A stretch of 5,066 bases of DNA from a candidate division LCP-89 bacterium (GTDB lineage Bacteria; Electryoneota; B3-LCP). Of the stretch, positions 1 through 5,066 are shown in pieces (the first letter of the stretch is position 1; every line of letters starts with the position of its first letter). The DNA lies in contig JALGZU010000347.1 of NCBI GenBank assembly GCA_025774735.1, forward strand, positions 1-5,066, in the 5' to 3' direction. The notes under the pieces are model-generated. The model had not been told where the DNA came from and searched no databases. It saw nothing but the letters and a program-made list of their open reading frames with translations. Position numbers and translations under genes: made by a program.

Positions 1-733
1 AGTGCGTCGGTGCCGGGGAAGAAACCACCGGTTCCACACCCCAGCCGTAAGCCGTCCATTCGTAATACGGTCCGGGAACGCCGTCGTCGGCCAGCTTTCC
101 GAAGTTAAAGCTGTCCTCTGACAGGATGTCACCCGGATACACGCCGGCATAAGCTCGGTAGGCGTAATAACCTGAAGGTGCCGAAGCCGGAACCTCTTGG
201 GTGATGTCACGTGAGATGATCTGCCCGACGGTCAGTGCCAGACCGGTGCGCAGGATGATTGGCCCGAACGTTGCCCCATTTGGAAGCAATATGTCCGTCC
301 AGGCATCCGCGACCACGGCGCTGTCACAGATGTTCTCGAGCTGGATATTGAAGTCGAAGCTGCCACCCGAACCCGGGATGAAGATGGGTGGAGATACGGG
401 TGTTAACGTGATCTCGACCGCAGGCGCCTGGAAGAAGAGGGCGCCCTGATCGGCGATAGTGGCATCGGGATCCGGGGGTAATGCCGGATCGCCGGCATCG
501 ATGCAAGGTGAGGTCTCGGAGAGGCTGAAATCTCCAAAATATCCTGTAAATTCCGGATCGAGGAAGATGTTGAAGTACTGATCGCAGGGATCGCCGTTGT
601 TGTTGACGGTGGTGATTAGGCCGGCACCCTGCGGGATGGCGGCTCCATAGAAATTGCCGGTGCCGTTCTCGATGTCATTGTAGGTGATGGTTGGACTTCC
701 TGAGGCGCAATAGATCCCATTGCATTGGGAGCC
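1..733 (-). pseudogene. In-frame continuation of the beta-helix surface protein after a TGA (C-terminal part, runs off the left edge)
   Basis: Reading the minus strand in the same frame past the TGA at 734-736 gives 244 open codons (733 to 2) that complete the protein begun at 1306. In full-protein numbering, the last helix coil (SPTITYNDIENG) is at about 204-215. VNNNGDPCDQYFNIF follows from about 234, the junction PCIDAGDP from 267, and an Ig-like domain from about 306 (PPIFIPGSGG) to 400 (SFNFGK). The order matches the paralogue at 1639-3462, including NGD.CD.YFNIF.DP and DPD.TIAD.G. There is no ATG in this frame, and the first GTG is at 314-316, deep in the Ig-like domain. It is therefore unlikely to be a separate gene. 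A sorting domain would be expected beyond the edge but cannot be seen. Either it is untranslated debris of a nonsense allele, or the TGA is read through or is a sequence error. Confidence 0.8.
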
Positions 734-736
734 TCA
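701..736 (-). other. Predicted RNA hairpin beginning at the in-frame TGA
   Basis: On the minus strand, TGAGGC (736-731, the stop codon plus the next three bases) is complementary to GCCTCA (706-701). Immediately inside, TCCCA (730-726) pairs with TGGGA (719-715) around a 6-nt loop. The 8 nt at 714-707 are left as a one-sided bulge. That is 11 possible pairs within 36 nt. A hairpin directly after a UGA is how bacterial selenocysteine insertion elements and some readthrough signals are placed. However, the loop here sits closer to the UGA than in the E. coli fdhF element, and beta-helix surface proteins are not a known selenoprotein family. The pairing is seen in the sequence; any function is speculation. 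Confidence 0.3.
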
Positions 737-1306
737 ACCAGTGGCTGTATTGTCCACCACAATGCAACTGTTGATGACCGGGCTCGAATTTGTCAGGTAA
801 ACCCCTCCGCCGTACTTGGAGGTGTTCCCGGCTACGGTGCAGTTGACAATGGTCGGACTGCCGTTGGAGATGTAGAATCCGCCACCATAGCTGCCGGCGG
901 CGGCGTTACTGTAAACGATGCAGTGGCGGAACGTGGGGCTCGCCGCGGTAACGTTGACTCCGCCCCCGTAAGTCATGCTCCCGCCCGTGATCGCAAGACC
1001 TTCAACCACGGAAGAGCCGGTCTCGCCCGAATGGAAGTAGAATCCTCGCCCTAAAGCCCCGCAGTCGATGATGGTGTTCTCCGGACCGTATTCGGACATG
1101 AGCACGATGGCTCGGCCGCCGAAGTCCAGATCGAAGTTGCCTCCACCGCTGTAGGTGCCGCTCGCCACCAGCACGGTGTCACCGTTGCTCGAAGCGTTGA
1201 TTCCCGCCTGGATCGTAGAATACTGATCCGGGACCAGCAGGGTCGCTCCGAAGGTGGTAAGTGGTATCAGCAGGAGGGCAACCAGTATTGATGTGTACTT
1301 TACCAT
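734..1306 (-). CDS. Secreted right-handed beta-helix (pectate-lyase-fold-like) protein, N-terminal 190 residues before an in-frame TGA
   Basis: Residues 1-21 are a signal peptide: MVKYTS, a hydrophobic core, then TTFGA, likely cut near residue 21. The mature start VPDQYSTIQAGI..., then GDTVLVASGTYSG and FGGRAIVLMSE, is the usual opening of parallel beta-helix surface proteins of FCB-type bacteria. Coils of 25-27 residues follow, with Cys at 129, 156 and 181 in HCIVYSN, NCTVAGN and SCIVVDN and GGG turns between them. The ATG at 1304-1306 is preceded by GGAGG with a 6-nt gap. The frame stops at a TGA (734-736) inside a loop between coils, yet the protein continues in the same frame to the window edge. 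Restored, it is at least 435 residues long. No catalytic residues of pectate lyases are recognisable, so a structural or adhesive surface role is a guess. It is the downstream paralogue of the gene at 1639-3462. Confidence 0.85.
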   Translation of the reverse strand: MVKYTSILVALLLIPLTTFGATLLVPDQYSTIQAGINASSNGDTVLVASGTYSGGGNFDLDFGGRAIVLMSEYGPENTIIDCGALGRGFYFHSGETGSSVVEGLAITGGSMTYGGGVNVTAASPTFRHCIVYSNAAAGSYGGGFYISNGSPTIVNCTVAGNTSKYGGGVYLTNSSPVINSCIVVDNTATG

Positions 1307-1312
1307 AGAAAA

Positions 1313-1317
1313 CCTCC
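1313..1317 (-). promoter_or_regulatory. Ribosome binding site for the gene starting at 1306
   Basis: The minus strand reads GGAGG six nucleotides before the ATG at 1306-1304. It fixes this start, and no competing in-frame ATG lies just upstream. The paralogue also has GGAGG, with an 8-nt gap. Confidence 0.85.
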
Positions 1318-1371
1318 ACTCGCTTGAAGTGATGCCCTTTATTAGGTATTTTCCGTCGTTATAACTCAGGC

Positions 1372-1430
1372 AATATAAGTAATAATTTTCACGAAGTCAA
1401 GTAAAATTTTTGTACGGAGCCTTTTTTTGA
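1372..1430 (-). promoter_or_regulatory. Sigma70-like promoter within a 59-bp block shared with the paralogous gene (copy 1)
   Basis: On the minus strand, -35 TTGACT (1400-1395) and -10 TATATT (1377-1372) are separated by exactly 17 nt. Transcription would start near 1365 and leave a 5' leader of roughly 58 nt before the ATG at 1306. Upstream of the -35 the block contains GCTCCGT (1420-1414), preceded by seven A residues (1428-1422). The whole 59-bp block aligns without gaps to 3516-3574 upstream of the other beta-helix gene, with 45 identical positions by hand count. The hexamer TTACTT occurs twice, 22 nt apart, touching both the -35 and the -10. Conservation in two intergenic regions is the main evidence that this is a real promoter. 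Confidence 0.75.
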
Positions 1431-1443
1431 ATTGCATAGCAAT
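1431..1443. repeat. Short perfect inverted repeat ATTGC-ATA-GCAAT
   Basis: Five-base arms surround a 3-nt centre, directly upstream of the conserved promoter block of the gene at 1306. It could be an operator, but it is short enough to arise by chance in AT-rich DNA. It has no counterpart next to the second promoter copy. Confidence 0.35.
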
Positions 1444-1457
1444 CTAATGAGGTTTTT

Positions 1458-1475
1458 ATATAACACCTGTTATAT
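1458..1475. repeat. Perfect 18-nt inverted repeat ATATAACA-CC-TGTTATAT
   Basis: Eight-base arms are separated by two bases, about 24 nt past the end of the upstream beta-helix gene and about 58 nt upstream of the -35 of the next one. The arms are AT-rich with a tiny loop and there is no T-run on the minus-strand downstream side, so a dimeric-regulator site fits better than an intrinsic terminator. No regulator is encoded in the window. Confidence 0.4.
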
Positions 1476-1498
1476 TGGTATAAGGCATTACAATAATG

Positions 1499-1663
1499 TT
1501 AATTGACAAGTACGATTTTCTTAGAGATATTGAATTTAGTAGTGGTCAGGCGGCAGACGTATATCCCGGATGATAATGATGCTGCATTAAAGGTGATCTC
1601 ATGCCCTCCCGCTTGCCACCAGCCGCTGATCAATGGTTTTATGAGGCGGCCCGAAATGTCATA
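1499..1663 (-). pseudogene. Frame-shifted remainder of the C-terminal sorting domain of the beta-helix gene at 1639-3462
   Basis: The minus strand from 1663 reads YDISGRLIKPLISGWWQ, then AGGHEITFNAASLSSGIY, then VCRLTTTKFNISKKIVLVN, ending at TAA (1501-1499). This 54-residue stretch is the classic second half of a Por/T9SS-type C-terminal sorting domain: YD..GR, the AG.H.I.F.A turn, LSSGIY..RL and a final KK.VLV. It is one frame away from the upstream coding frame, which carries the first half (IYPNPFNLETTITFSLPEGS) and then stops at 1639. Only 11 nt lie between the GS and YD codons, where family members usually have about 18. A 7-nt loss is therefore a simple explanation, though other indels would also restore the frame. 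If real, the lesion removes the part of the domain that directs secretion or anchoring. Confidence 0.8.
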
Positions 1664-3462
1664 CGATCGGTCGTGCTTCCTTCAGGTAAACTGAATGTTA
1701 TCGTCGTTTCCAGATTGAAGGGGTTGGGATAGATTTCGATCAGTGCCACTCTGCCAGGGATTATATTACCATCGATCTGGCCGCGGACATCGAAGTCCTG
1801 TCCGCCGTTTGACCAGGAACCGATGAAGCACCCTGCAGCGGTCGAGGACTTTATGAAGTAGAAGCTGTTAATGTCCGTGATCAGGTCAGGGTAGATTCCC
1901 AAGCACCCTTCATACTCGTAGAGGCCCGGGGGAGCGTTGGAGGGAACATCTTGGGTGCGTTCGCGAATCAACGAGAAGCCTGCCGGAAGTGTGAGCGTCA
2001 CCGGACCCAGCAGCGGGCCGATCTGCTCACCCGTCGGCAATGTAACCATGACCCAGACGTCGACTGTCTGGGGTGTAACTCCGCTGTTGCTCACCTCTGC
2101 AGTGTAGTTGAATGTACCGCCGGAAGTGGGAATGATGATGGGTGGATCGTGAGGCGTCAGGTCAATCGCTGTCGACGAGGCTGTCCCCTGGTCGAAGTAA
2201 AACTTCCCGATGTCGGCAATCGTGCCGTCGGGATCCAGGGCACTGCCCGGATCCCCCGCATCGATGCAGGGAGAATCCACGGTGAGCTGGAAGGTCGAAT
2301 CGCCAGGTACGCCGTAAAATAGAGGATCCGAGAAGATATTAAAGTAAGTGTCGCAGGAATCACCGTTGGTGTTCACACCGACGATCATTCCCAGGTCGGG
2401 AGGAGTATATCCCGTGATATTTCCGCCCTCGTTATCGTGGAAGTCACAGTAACCGACCTCAGCAAAGAGTCCGTTGAAGAAGTAGATCCCTCCGTCCCCG
2501 TAGTTGCCTTCAATGATGGTGTTGAGGATTATAGGACTGGAGGCAAAGCTCTCTATGCCACCTCCCAGGCCGACAGCGGTATTTCCGCTGATCGTGCAGT
2601 TAGTAACCGTAGTGCTGCTGTAATACACTTCGATACCGCCCCCCGCGATCCCGGCGTAGTTCCCGTCGATTAGACATCTTTCAATAGTCGTCGTCGCATC
2701 GTTACTGAGAATGCCGCCGCCAACGGTTTCGGTCGTATTGTTGCTTATGACGCAATTTGTGATTGTCTGGCTCGCATAGCGGCAGTTGATCCCGCCGGCG
2801 CCTGCAATGGAGGTATTGCCGGATATCTCACAGTCGAGTATGATCGCATCCGAGGAGTAACAGTAGATCCCGCCGGCGGAGTTACCGGCGTTGTTTCCCG
2901 TGACGGTACAGGAAGCGATGATCACGTCTGATGACGACGCCCAGATCCCCGCGCCGCAGACGTTCGTGGTGTTTCCGCTGATCGTGCAGTTGGTGATAAT
3001 TGGATTGGCGCCCGTGGCGTAGATGCCGCCGCCGAAATTGGCGTTGTTGTCACGGATGGTACAGTTCGATATGGCAGGCCCGGAACTGAAACAATCGACG
3101 CCACTCTGTGTGCTCCCTGAAATCAGGCAGTAATCCAGGGTATTGGAATCATCCGAAGAGTCGTTGAAATCGATGCCCGTCCAGGTATCGCCCGGTAAGT
3201 CCGGTAGGAACCGGATGCTGTCCGTTTCCGTCCCGGCGGCGTAAAGGTATCCGTAAACGTCGAAACTCAGGTTTAAAGCGCCCTGAAACCGGAAGGTTGT
3301 TCCCGGTTGGAGAGTGAGTGAATCTCCTGCCTGGACCGAAATGTCGCCCACGACAGTGTATTCACCCGGATCGAAGGTCCCGCTCAGAGGACCGGACAGC
3401 TGCGCAGAACAGGTTGAGGATAGTGCAAAGAGGGATATGAGTAGAATCGTAAGTTTGTGCAT
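1639..3462 (-). CDS. Secreted beta-helix repeat protein with Ig-like domain and truncated C-terminal sorting domain
   Basis: The frame encodes 607 residues from the ATG at 3462-3460, chosen because GGAGG lies 8 nt upstream and a signal peptide (MHKLTILLISLFALSSTCSA, cut near 20-21) starts there. An ATG 33 nt earlier adds a non-hydrophobic extension and lies on the promoter side of the Shine-Dalgarno site. A beta-rich entry domain (about 30-120; GDISVQAGDSLTLQPG, DTWTGIDF) leads into eight 26-residue coils at about 131-321. The coils have a Cys ladder at 134, 159, 185, 211, 237, 263 and 289. VNTNGDSCDTYFNIF (from 363) and PCIDAGDP (from 398) follow, then an Ig-like domain (about 438-536) and the start of a sorting domain (IYPNPFN, 577-583). 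After LPEGS the frame is lost and ends in a spurious tail, TTDRMTFRAAS. The true tail is readable at 1499-1663. The protein is probably exported to the surface; its ligand is unknown. Confidence 0.88.
   Translation of the reverse strand: MHKLTILLISLFALSSTCSAQLSGPLSGTFDPGEYTVVGDISVQAGDSLTLQPGTTFRFQGALNLSFDVYGYLYAAGTETDSIRFLPDLPGDTWTGIDFNDSSDDSNTLDYCLISGSTQSGVDCFSSGPAISNCTIRDNNANFGGGIYATGANPIITNCTISGNTTNVCGAGIWASSSDVIIASCTVTGNNAGNSAGGIYCYSSDAIILDCEISGNTSIAGAGGINCRYASQTITNCVISNNTTETVGGGILSNDATTTIERCLIDGNYAGIAGGGIEVYYSSTTVTNCTISGNTAVGLGGGIESFASSPIILNTIIEGNYGDGGIYFFNGLFAEVGYCDFHDNEGGNITGYTPPDLGMIVGVNTNGDSCDTYFNIFSDPLFYGVPGDSTFQLTVDSPCIDAGDPGSALDPDGTIADIGKFYFDQGTASSTAIDLTPHDPPIIIPTSGGTFNYTAEVSNSGVTPQTVDVWVMVTLPTGEQIGPLLGPVTLTLPAGFSLIRERTQDVPSNAPPGLYEYEGCLGIYPDLITDINSFYFIKSSTAAGCFIGSWSNGGQDFDVRGQIDGNIIPGRVALIEIYPNPFNLETTITFSLPEGSTTDRMTFRAAS
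2500..3072 (-). repeat. Eight coding repeats of 26 codons (78 nt) forming the beta-helix coils
   Basis: The protein pattern NCTISGNT....GGGIY...SSP.I.. recurs with Cys at residues 134, 159, 185, 211, 237, 263 and 289, and with Thr at 315 in the last coil. The step is 26 residues except the first, which is 25. At DNA level most copies have diverged, but 2582-2601 and 2972-2991 share an identical 20-nt stretch exactly 390 nt (five repeat units) apart, both encoding NCTISGN. This suggests growth by repeat duplication or gene conversion. Confidence 0.85.
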
Positions 3463-3470
3463 GGTGCCGT

Positions 3471-3475
3471 CCTCC
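3471..3475 (-). promoter_or_regulatory. Ribosome binding site for the gene starting at 3462
   Basis: GGAGG on the minus strand lies 8 nt before the ATG at 3462-3460. It decides this start over the in-frame ATG at 3495-3493. Confidence 0.85.
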
Positions 3476-3515
3476 ACACGGTTACCATTATACACTGTAC
3501 CTAATCGACTTCTTT

Positions 3516-3574
3516 AATATAAGTAAAATTTCCTGCGAATTCAAGTAATTTTTCCCAACGGAGCATTTTTTTGA
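3516..3574 (-). promoter_or_regulatory. Sigma70-like promoter within the 59-bp shared block (copy 2)
   Basis: On the minus strand, -35 TTGAAT (3544-3539), a 17-nt spacer and -10 TATATT (3521-3516) match copy 1 at 1372-1430 in sequence and in every distance. GCTCCGT (3564-3558) and seven A residues (3572-3566) lie at identical offsets. The predicted leader is about 47 nt. A second, consensus-like TATAAT lies closer to the gene at 3492-3487, but its best -35 (TTAAAG, 19-nt spacing) is weak and it is not shared with copy 1. The conserved block is therefore the better promoter call. Confidence 0.75.
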
Positions 3575-3653
3575 CCGGAAGTGAAAACCTCTCCGAAAAG
3601 TACCAGGACTCAGTCTCCGAGCCGGGCAGCCAATCGCAACGGGAAGCTGAAAC

Positions 3654-3803
3654 TTACGTCCAGCCGATCAGGAATGGCGGGATCAGCATTAAAAATCCGG
3701 CCAGGAAGAGAATGATCTCCAGCGGGAGGATCCAGAGCGCCCACTTCTCCCAGGGAATGTCCGCCAGAGTCAGAACGCCCATGGTCACCGCCGATGTGGG
3801 GAT
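3654..3803 (-). pseudogene. C-terminal fragment of a multi-spanning membrane permease, YfcC/DcuC-like
   Basis: The minus strand reads IPTSAVTMGVLTLADIPWEK, then WALWILPLEIILFLAGF and LMLIPPFLIGWT, ending at TAA (3656-3654). From family knowledge, a PTS(G/A) motif in the last re-entrant or helical part, followed by a short A.IP(W/Y).KW loop and one final hydrophobic helix, is the C-terminus of YfcC-type permeases of the ion-transporter superfamily. Only 49 residues are present. Upstream in this frame stop codons appear within a few codons and the sequence becomes AT-rich propeller coding DNA. The protein would normally be several hundred residues, so this is a remnant left by an insertion, rearrangement or misassembly. 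The family name rests on a short stretch; the membrane-transporter character is more secure. Confidence 0.6.
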
Positions 3804-5066
3804 GGATTGATTTCTCCCCGAATAACTTTATTCTTAGTAGCGAAAGCAAATCGCGAGCCATCTTTGTCGAAGAGGAATGAGTAAGAATCGGAAGGGCCGC
3901 GCATTTCATGTCCGGGAATTATCAGGATTAATTCTCCTGTCACATGCTTGTCGAATGAATAAAACTTTGCGTGTAGTTGTTCTTTGTGATATCTGCTTCT
4001 CATAATAATGCCAACTAATTTGGCTTTCTCATTTATCGCCAATCCGACAATTCTTTCACCATTGGACACTTCAAACTGCTGTAATTCATTTCCCTCCTCA
4101 GAACTTAGCAAAATGACACGTTCTCCATAATCATTCACCAAAAGTTTTTTGCCATTTTCTGAAAAAATGGCATCCCAGCATAATGCATCAATTTCACGGA
4201 TTATTCTACCTGAATCTGTTAGTAAGTAGCACTTAGAATCTTTTATACCAGGAATTTTATTCTTATACGTTCCGGAGCCAAGGCTTTTTAAACTAACTAG
4301 GATTCTCTTTCCATCAGGTGAAACTAACACTTGGCCTGGCGAATCCTCTAGGAAATTCTTCTTAAACAGTAAATTTCCCGTTTGATCAAAGATAAGAAGA
4401 GATGTTCCGTCACCATATTCGGGTAGTTCTGTTCTTGAAATTACAAATGCAAAAATTTTCCCATCTTCCGAGAAACTCTGTGTTCTACCACCCCTATGTA
4501 TCCTTTTACCCGTTGCAACGTAATTCCTTAACTGATAGTTCGGTATTTCATTCGGTTCATAAAGGGAATATTTAGCGTAAACATTACCACTAATCCCGAT
4601 GAAGAGAAGTTCTCCCTTATATCTTGAATATTCAACAACATAACCGGAAGGACTGAGAAGAGAAAATGAACCTCTTTGCCCTTCATAGTCTATTGATGTT
4701 CTTTCCCAACGTAATTCATCAAAAGGTTGATAGTATGAGCTGTGGATTTCATAACTTCCACCTTTCTCATCCAGTGCAACCGATCTAATTACAAAGGCTG
4801 CTTCAATTTCCCTCGCAACCTGCAAAGAAGCGACATTTTCAAATATATATTCCTTCTCTTCACTTTGTATTTTGTAAATGTAACCTCTTGATTCCCCAAT
4901 TTTTGGAAGTCCATAAACAGTCTCTGGCTCAGACTTAGTTATAAATTTCCTTATTTCATCAGTCTTTGAGGAATAGTACAGGGCTTGCATTCTAGTTCTA
5001 AATCCAGGCACTTCTTCTTCATGGGTGAGGACCACCTGAGAAAAGCAAAAATTCCATAGGGTTGGC
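3785..5066 (-). CDS. Beta-propeller-like protein of unknown function, 5' end outside the window
   Basis: The frame is open from the right edge (codon 5065-5063) to TGA at 3787-3785. A GTG at 5035 could begin a 416-residue product but has no Shine-Dalgarno sequence. The codons upstream read PTLWNFCFSQ and may be the end of a signal peptide, so the real start probably lies beyond the window. Numbered from that GTG, propeller-type strand motifs recur: FSEDGKIFAF (187-196), VSPDGKRILV (238-247), FSENGKKLLV (291-300), INEKAKLVGI (334-343) and FDKDGSRFAF (389-398). Each is followed by a second strand such as LLIFDQTGN or CYLLTDSGR. This is the WD40/TolB-like S.DGK pattern. No catalytic motif is recognised. 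The gene is clearly more AT-rich than its neighbours. Its last residues (PSPHRR) are encoded by the permease remnant in another frame, so the native C-terminus may be replaced. Confidence 0.7.
   Translation of the reverse strand, partial: PTLWNFCFSQVVLTHEEEVPGFRTRMQALYYSSKTDEIRKFITKSEPETVYGLPKIGESRGYIYKIQSEEKEYIFENVASLQVAREIEAAFVIRSVALDEKGGSYEIHSSYYQPFDELRWERTSIDYEGQRGSFSLLSPSGYVVEYSRYKGELLFIGISGNVYAKYSLYEPNEIPNYQLRNYVATGKRIHRGGRTQSFSEDGKIFAFVISRTELPEYGDGTSLLIFDQTGNLLFKKNFLEDSPGQVLVSPDGKRILVSLKSLGSGTYKNKIPGIKDSKCYLLTDSGRIIREIDALCWDAIFSENGKKLLVNDYGERVILLSSEEGNELQQFEVSNGERIVGLAINEKAKLVGIIMRSRYHKEQLHAKFYSFDKHVTGELILIIPGHEMRGPSDSYSFLFDKDGSRFAFATKNKVIRGEINPSPHRR

Noticed and set aside
734..736. 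UGA read as Gly or Trp by an alternative genetic code
   Set aside because: Trp is encoded by TGG in the same frame, Gly codons are normal, and there is only one internal TGA in more than 1,300 coding codons of the window.
1414..1428. Plus-strand ACGGAGCC followed by seven T, resembling a terminator tail (also 3558-3572)
   Set aside because: There is no complementary arm upstream to form a stem, and the motif sits at a fixed offset from a promoter in both copies.
201..2673. Several plus-strand open frames (201-449, 725-1054, 1503-1694, 1951-2322, 2437-2673)
   Set aside because: They are antisense shadows of the minus-strand beta-helix genes; their residue composition is implausible and none has a good ribosome site or recognisable motif.
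2500..3072. Periodic 78-nt repeats considered as a CRISPR or minisatellite
   Set aside because: Units are diverged, contiguous and coding; the period is exactly 26 codons, as expected for beta-helix coils.
3444..3462. Lipoprotein signal (Cys at residue 18) in the beta-helix protein
   Set aside because: The residues before the Cys are SST, which does not fit a lipobox; cleavage after CSA by signal peptidase I is more natural.
3487..3492. TATAAT as the main -10 of the gene at 3462
   Set aside because: It is a perfect hexamer but has only a weak -35 at 19-nt spacing and is not shared with the paralogue; kept as a possible secondary promoter only.
3575..3653. Possible terminator after the permease remnant (GACT-G-AGTC at its core)
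   Set aside because: The stem is only four pairs and no T-run follows on the minus strand.
3571..3810. Plus-strand frame of 79 codons from 3571
   Set aside because: It starts in the conserved promoter block and is antisense to the permease remnant, with no motif.
3610..3909. Minus-strand 99-residue frame starting MKCAALPIL
   Set aside because: It crosses the propeller/permease joint in the third frame; the two other frames carry the recognisable proteins.

Overview
The window comes from a bacterium that exports large repeat-built surface proteins. Two genes encode right-handed beta-helix proteins with signal peptides, a conserved junction of the type PCIDAGDP...DPD.TIAD.G, and an Ig-like domain. 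The more complete one ends in a YPNPFN-type C-terminal sorting domain. That architecture is typical of the Fibrobacteres-Chlorobi-Bacteroidetes (FCB) group and neighbouring candidate phyla (Zixibacteria, Latescibacteria, WOR-3 and similar, mostly known from metagenomes). This placement is inferred from protein style; no rRNA or other marker gene is present.

Every recognisable gene is on the minus strand, so transcription runs from high to low coordinates. From the right edge: (1) 5065-3785 is an AT-rich gene for a beta-propeller-like protein whose 5' end lies outside the window. (2) It runs directly into a 49-residue C-terminal remnant of a multi-spanning YfcC/DcuC-like permease (3803-3654), in another frame and of higher GC. 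The rest of the permease is absent, so an insertion, rearrangement or assembly joint lies near 3800-3810. (3) 3653-3463 is intergenic and carries a promoter. (4) 3462-1639 is a 607-residue beta-helix protein. Its C-terminal sorting domain is broken by a frameshift near 1663-1674, and the rest of the domain is readable in another frame down to a stop at 1499. (5) 1498-1307 is an AT-rich intergenic region with two short palindromes and a second copy of the same promoter. (6) 1306-734 is the first 190 residues of a second beta-helix protein, stopped by an in-frame TGA at 734-736. The same frame then stays open for 244 more codons to the left edge and encodes the expected rest of the protein.

The two beta-helix genes are paralogues in both protein layout and promoter. 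A 59-bp block (45 of 59 positions identical by hand count) precedes each and contains a sigma70-like -35, an exact 17-nt spacer and a TATATT -10. The pair therefore looks like a small co-regulated family of exported surface proteins. Each copy carries exactly one lesion (nonsense or frameshift) in otherwise well-kept coding sequence, which means recent decay, sequence error, or recoding. The clearest leads are the paired lesions, a hairpin that starts at the in-frame TGA, the shared promoter module, and the propeller/permease joint. I see no clear novel multi-gene defence or metabolic system, and no RNA genes, CRISPR arrays or transposases.
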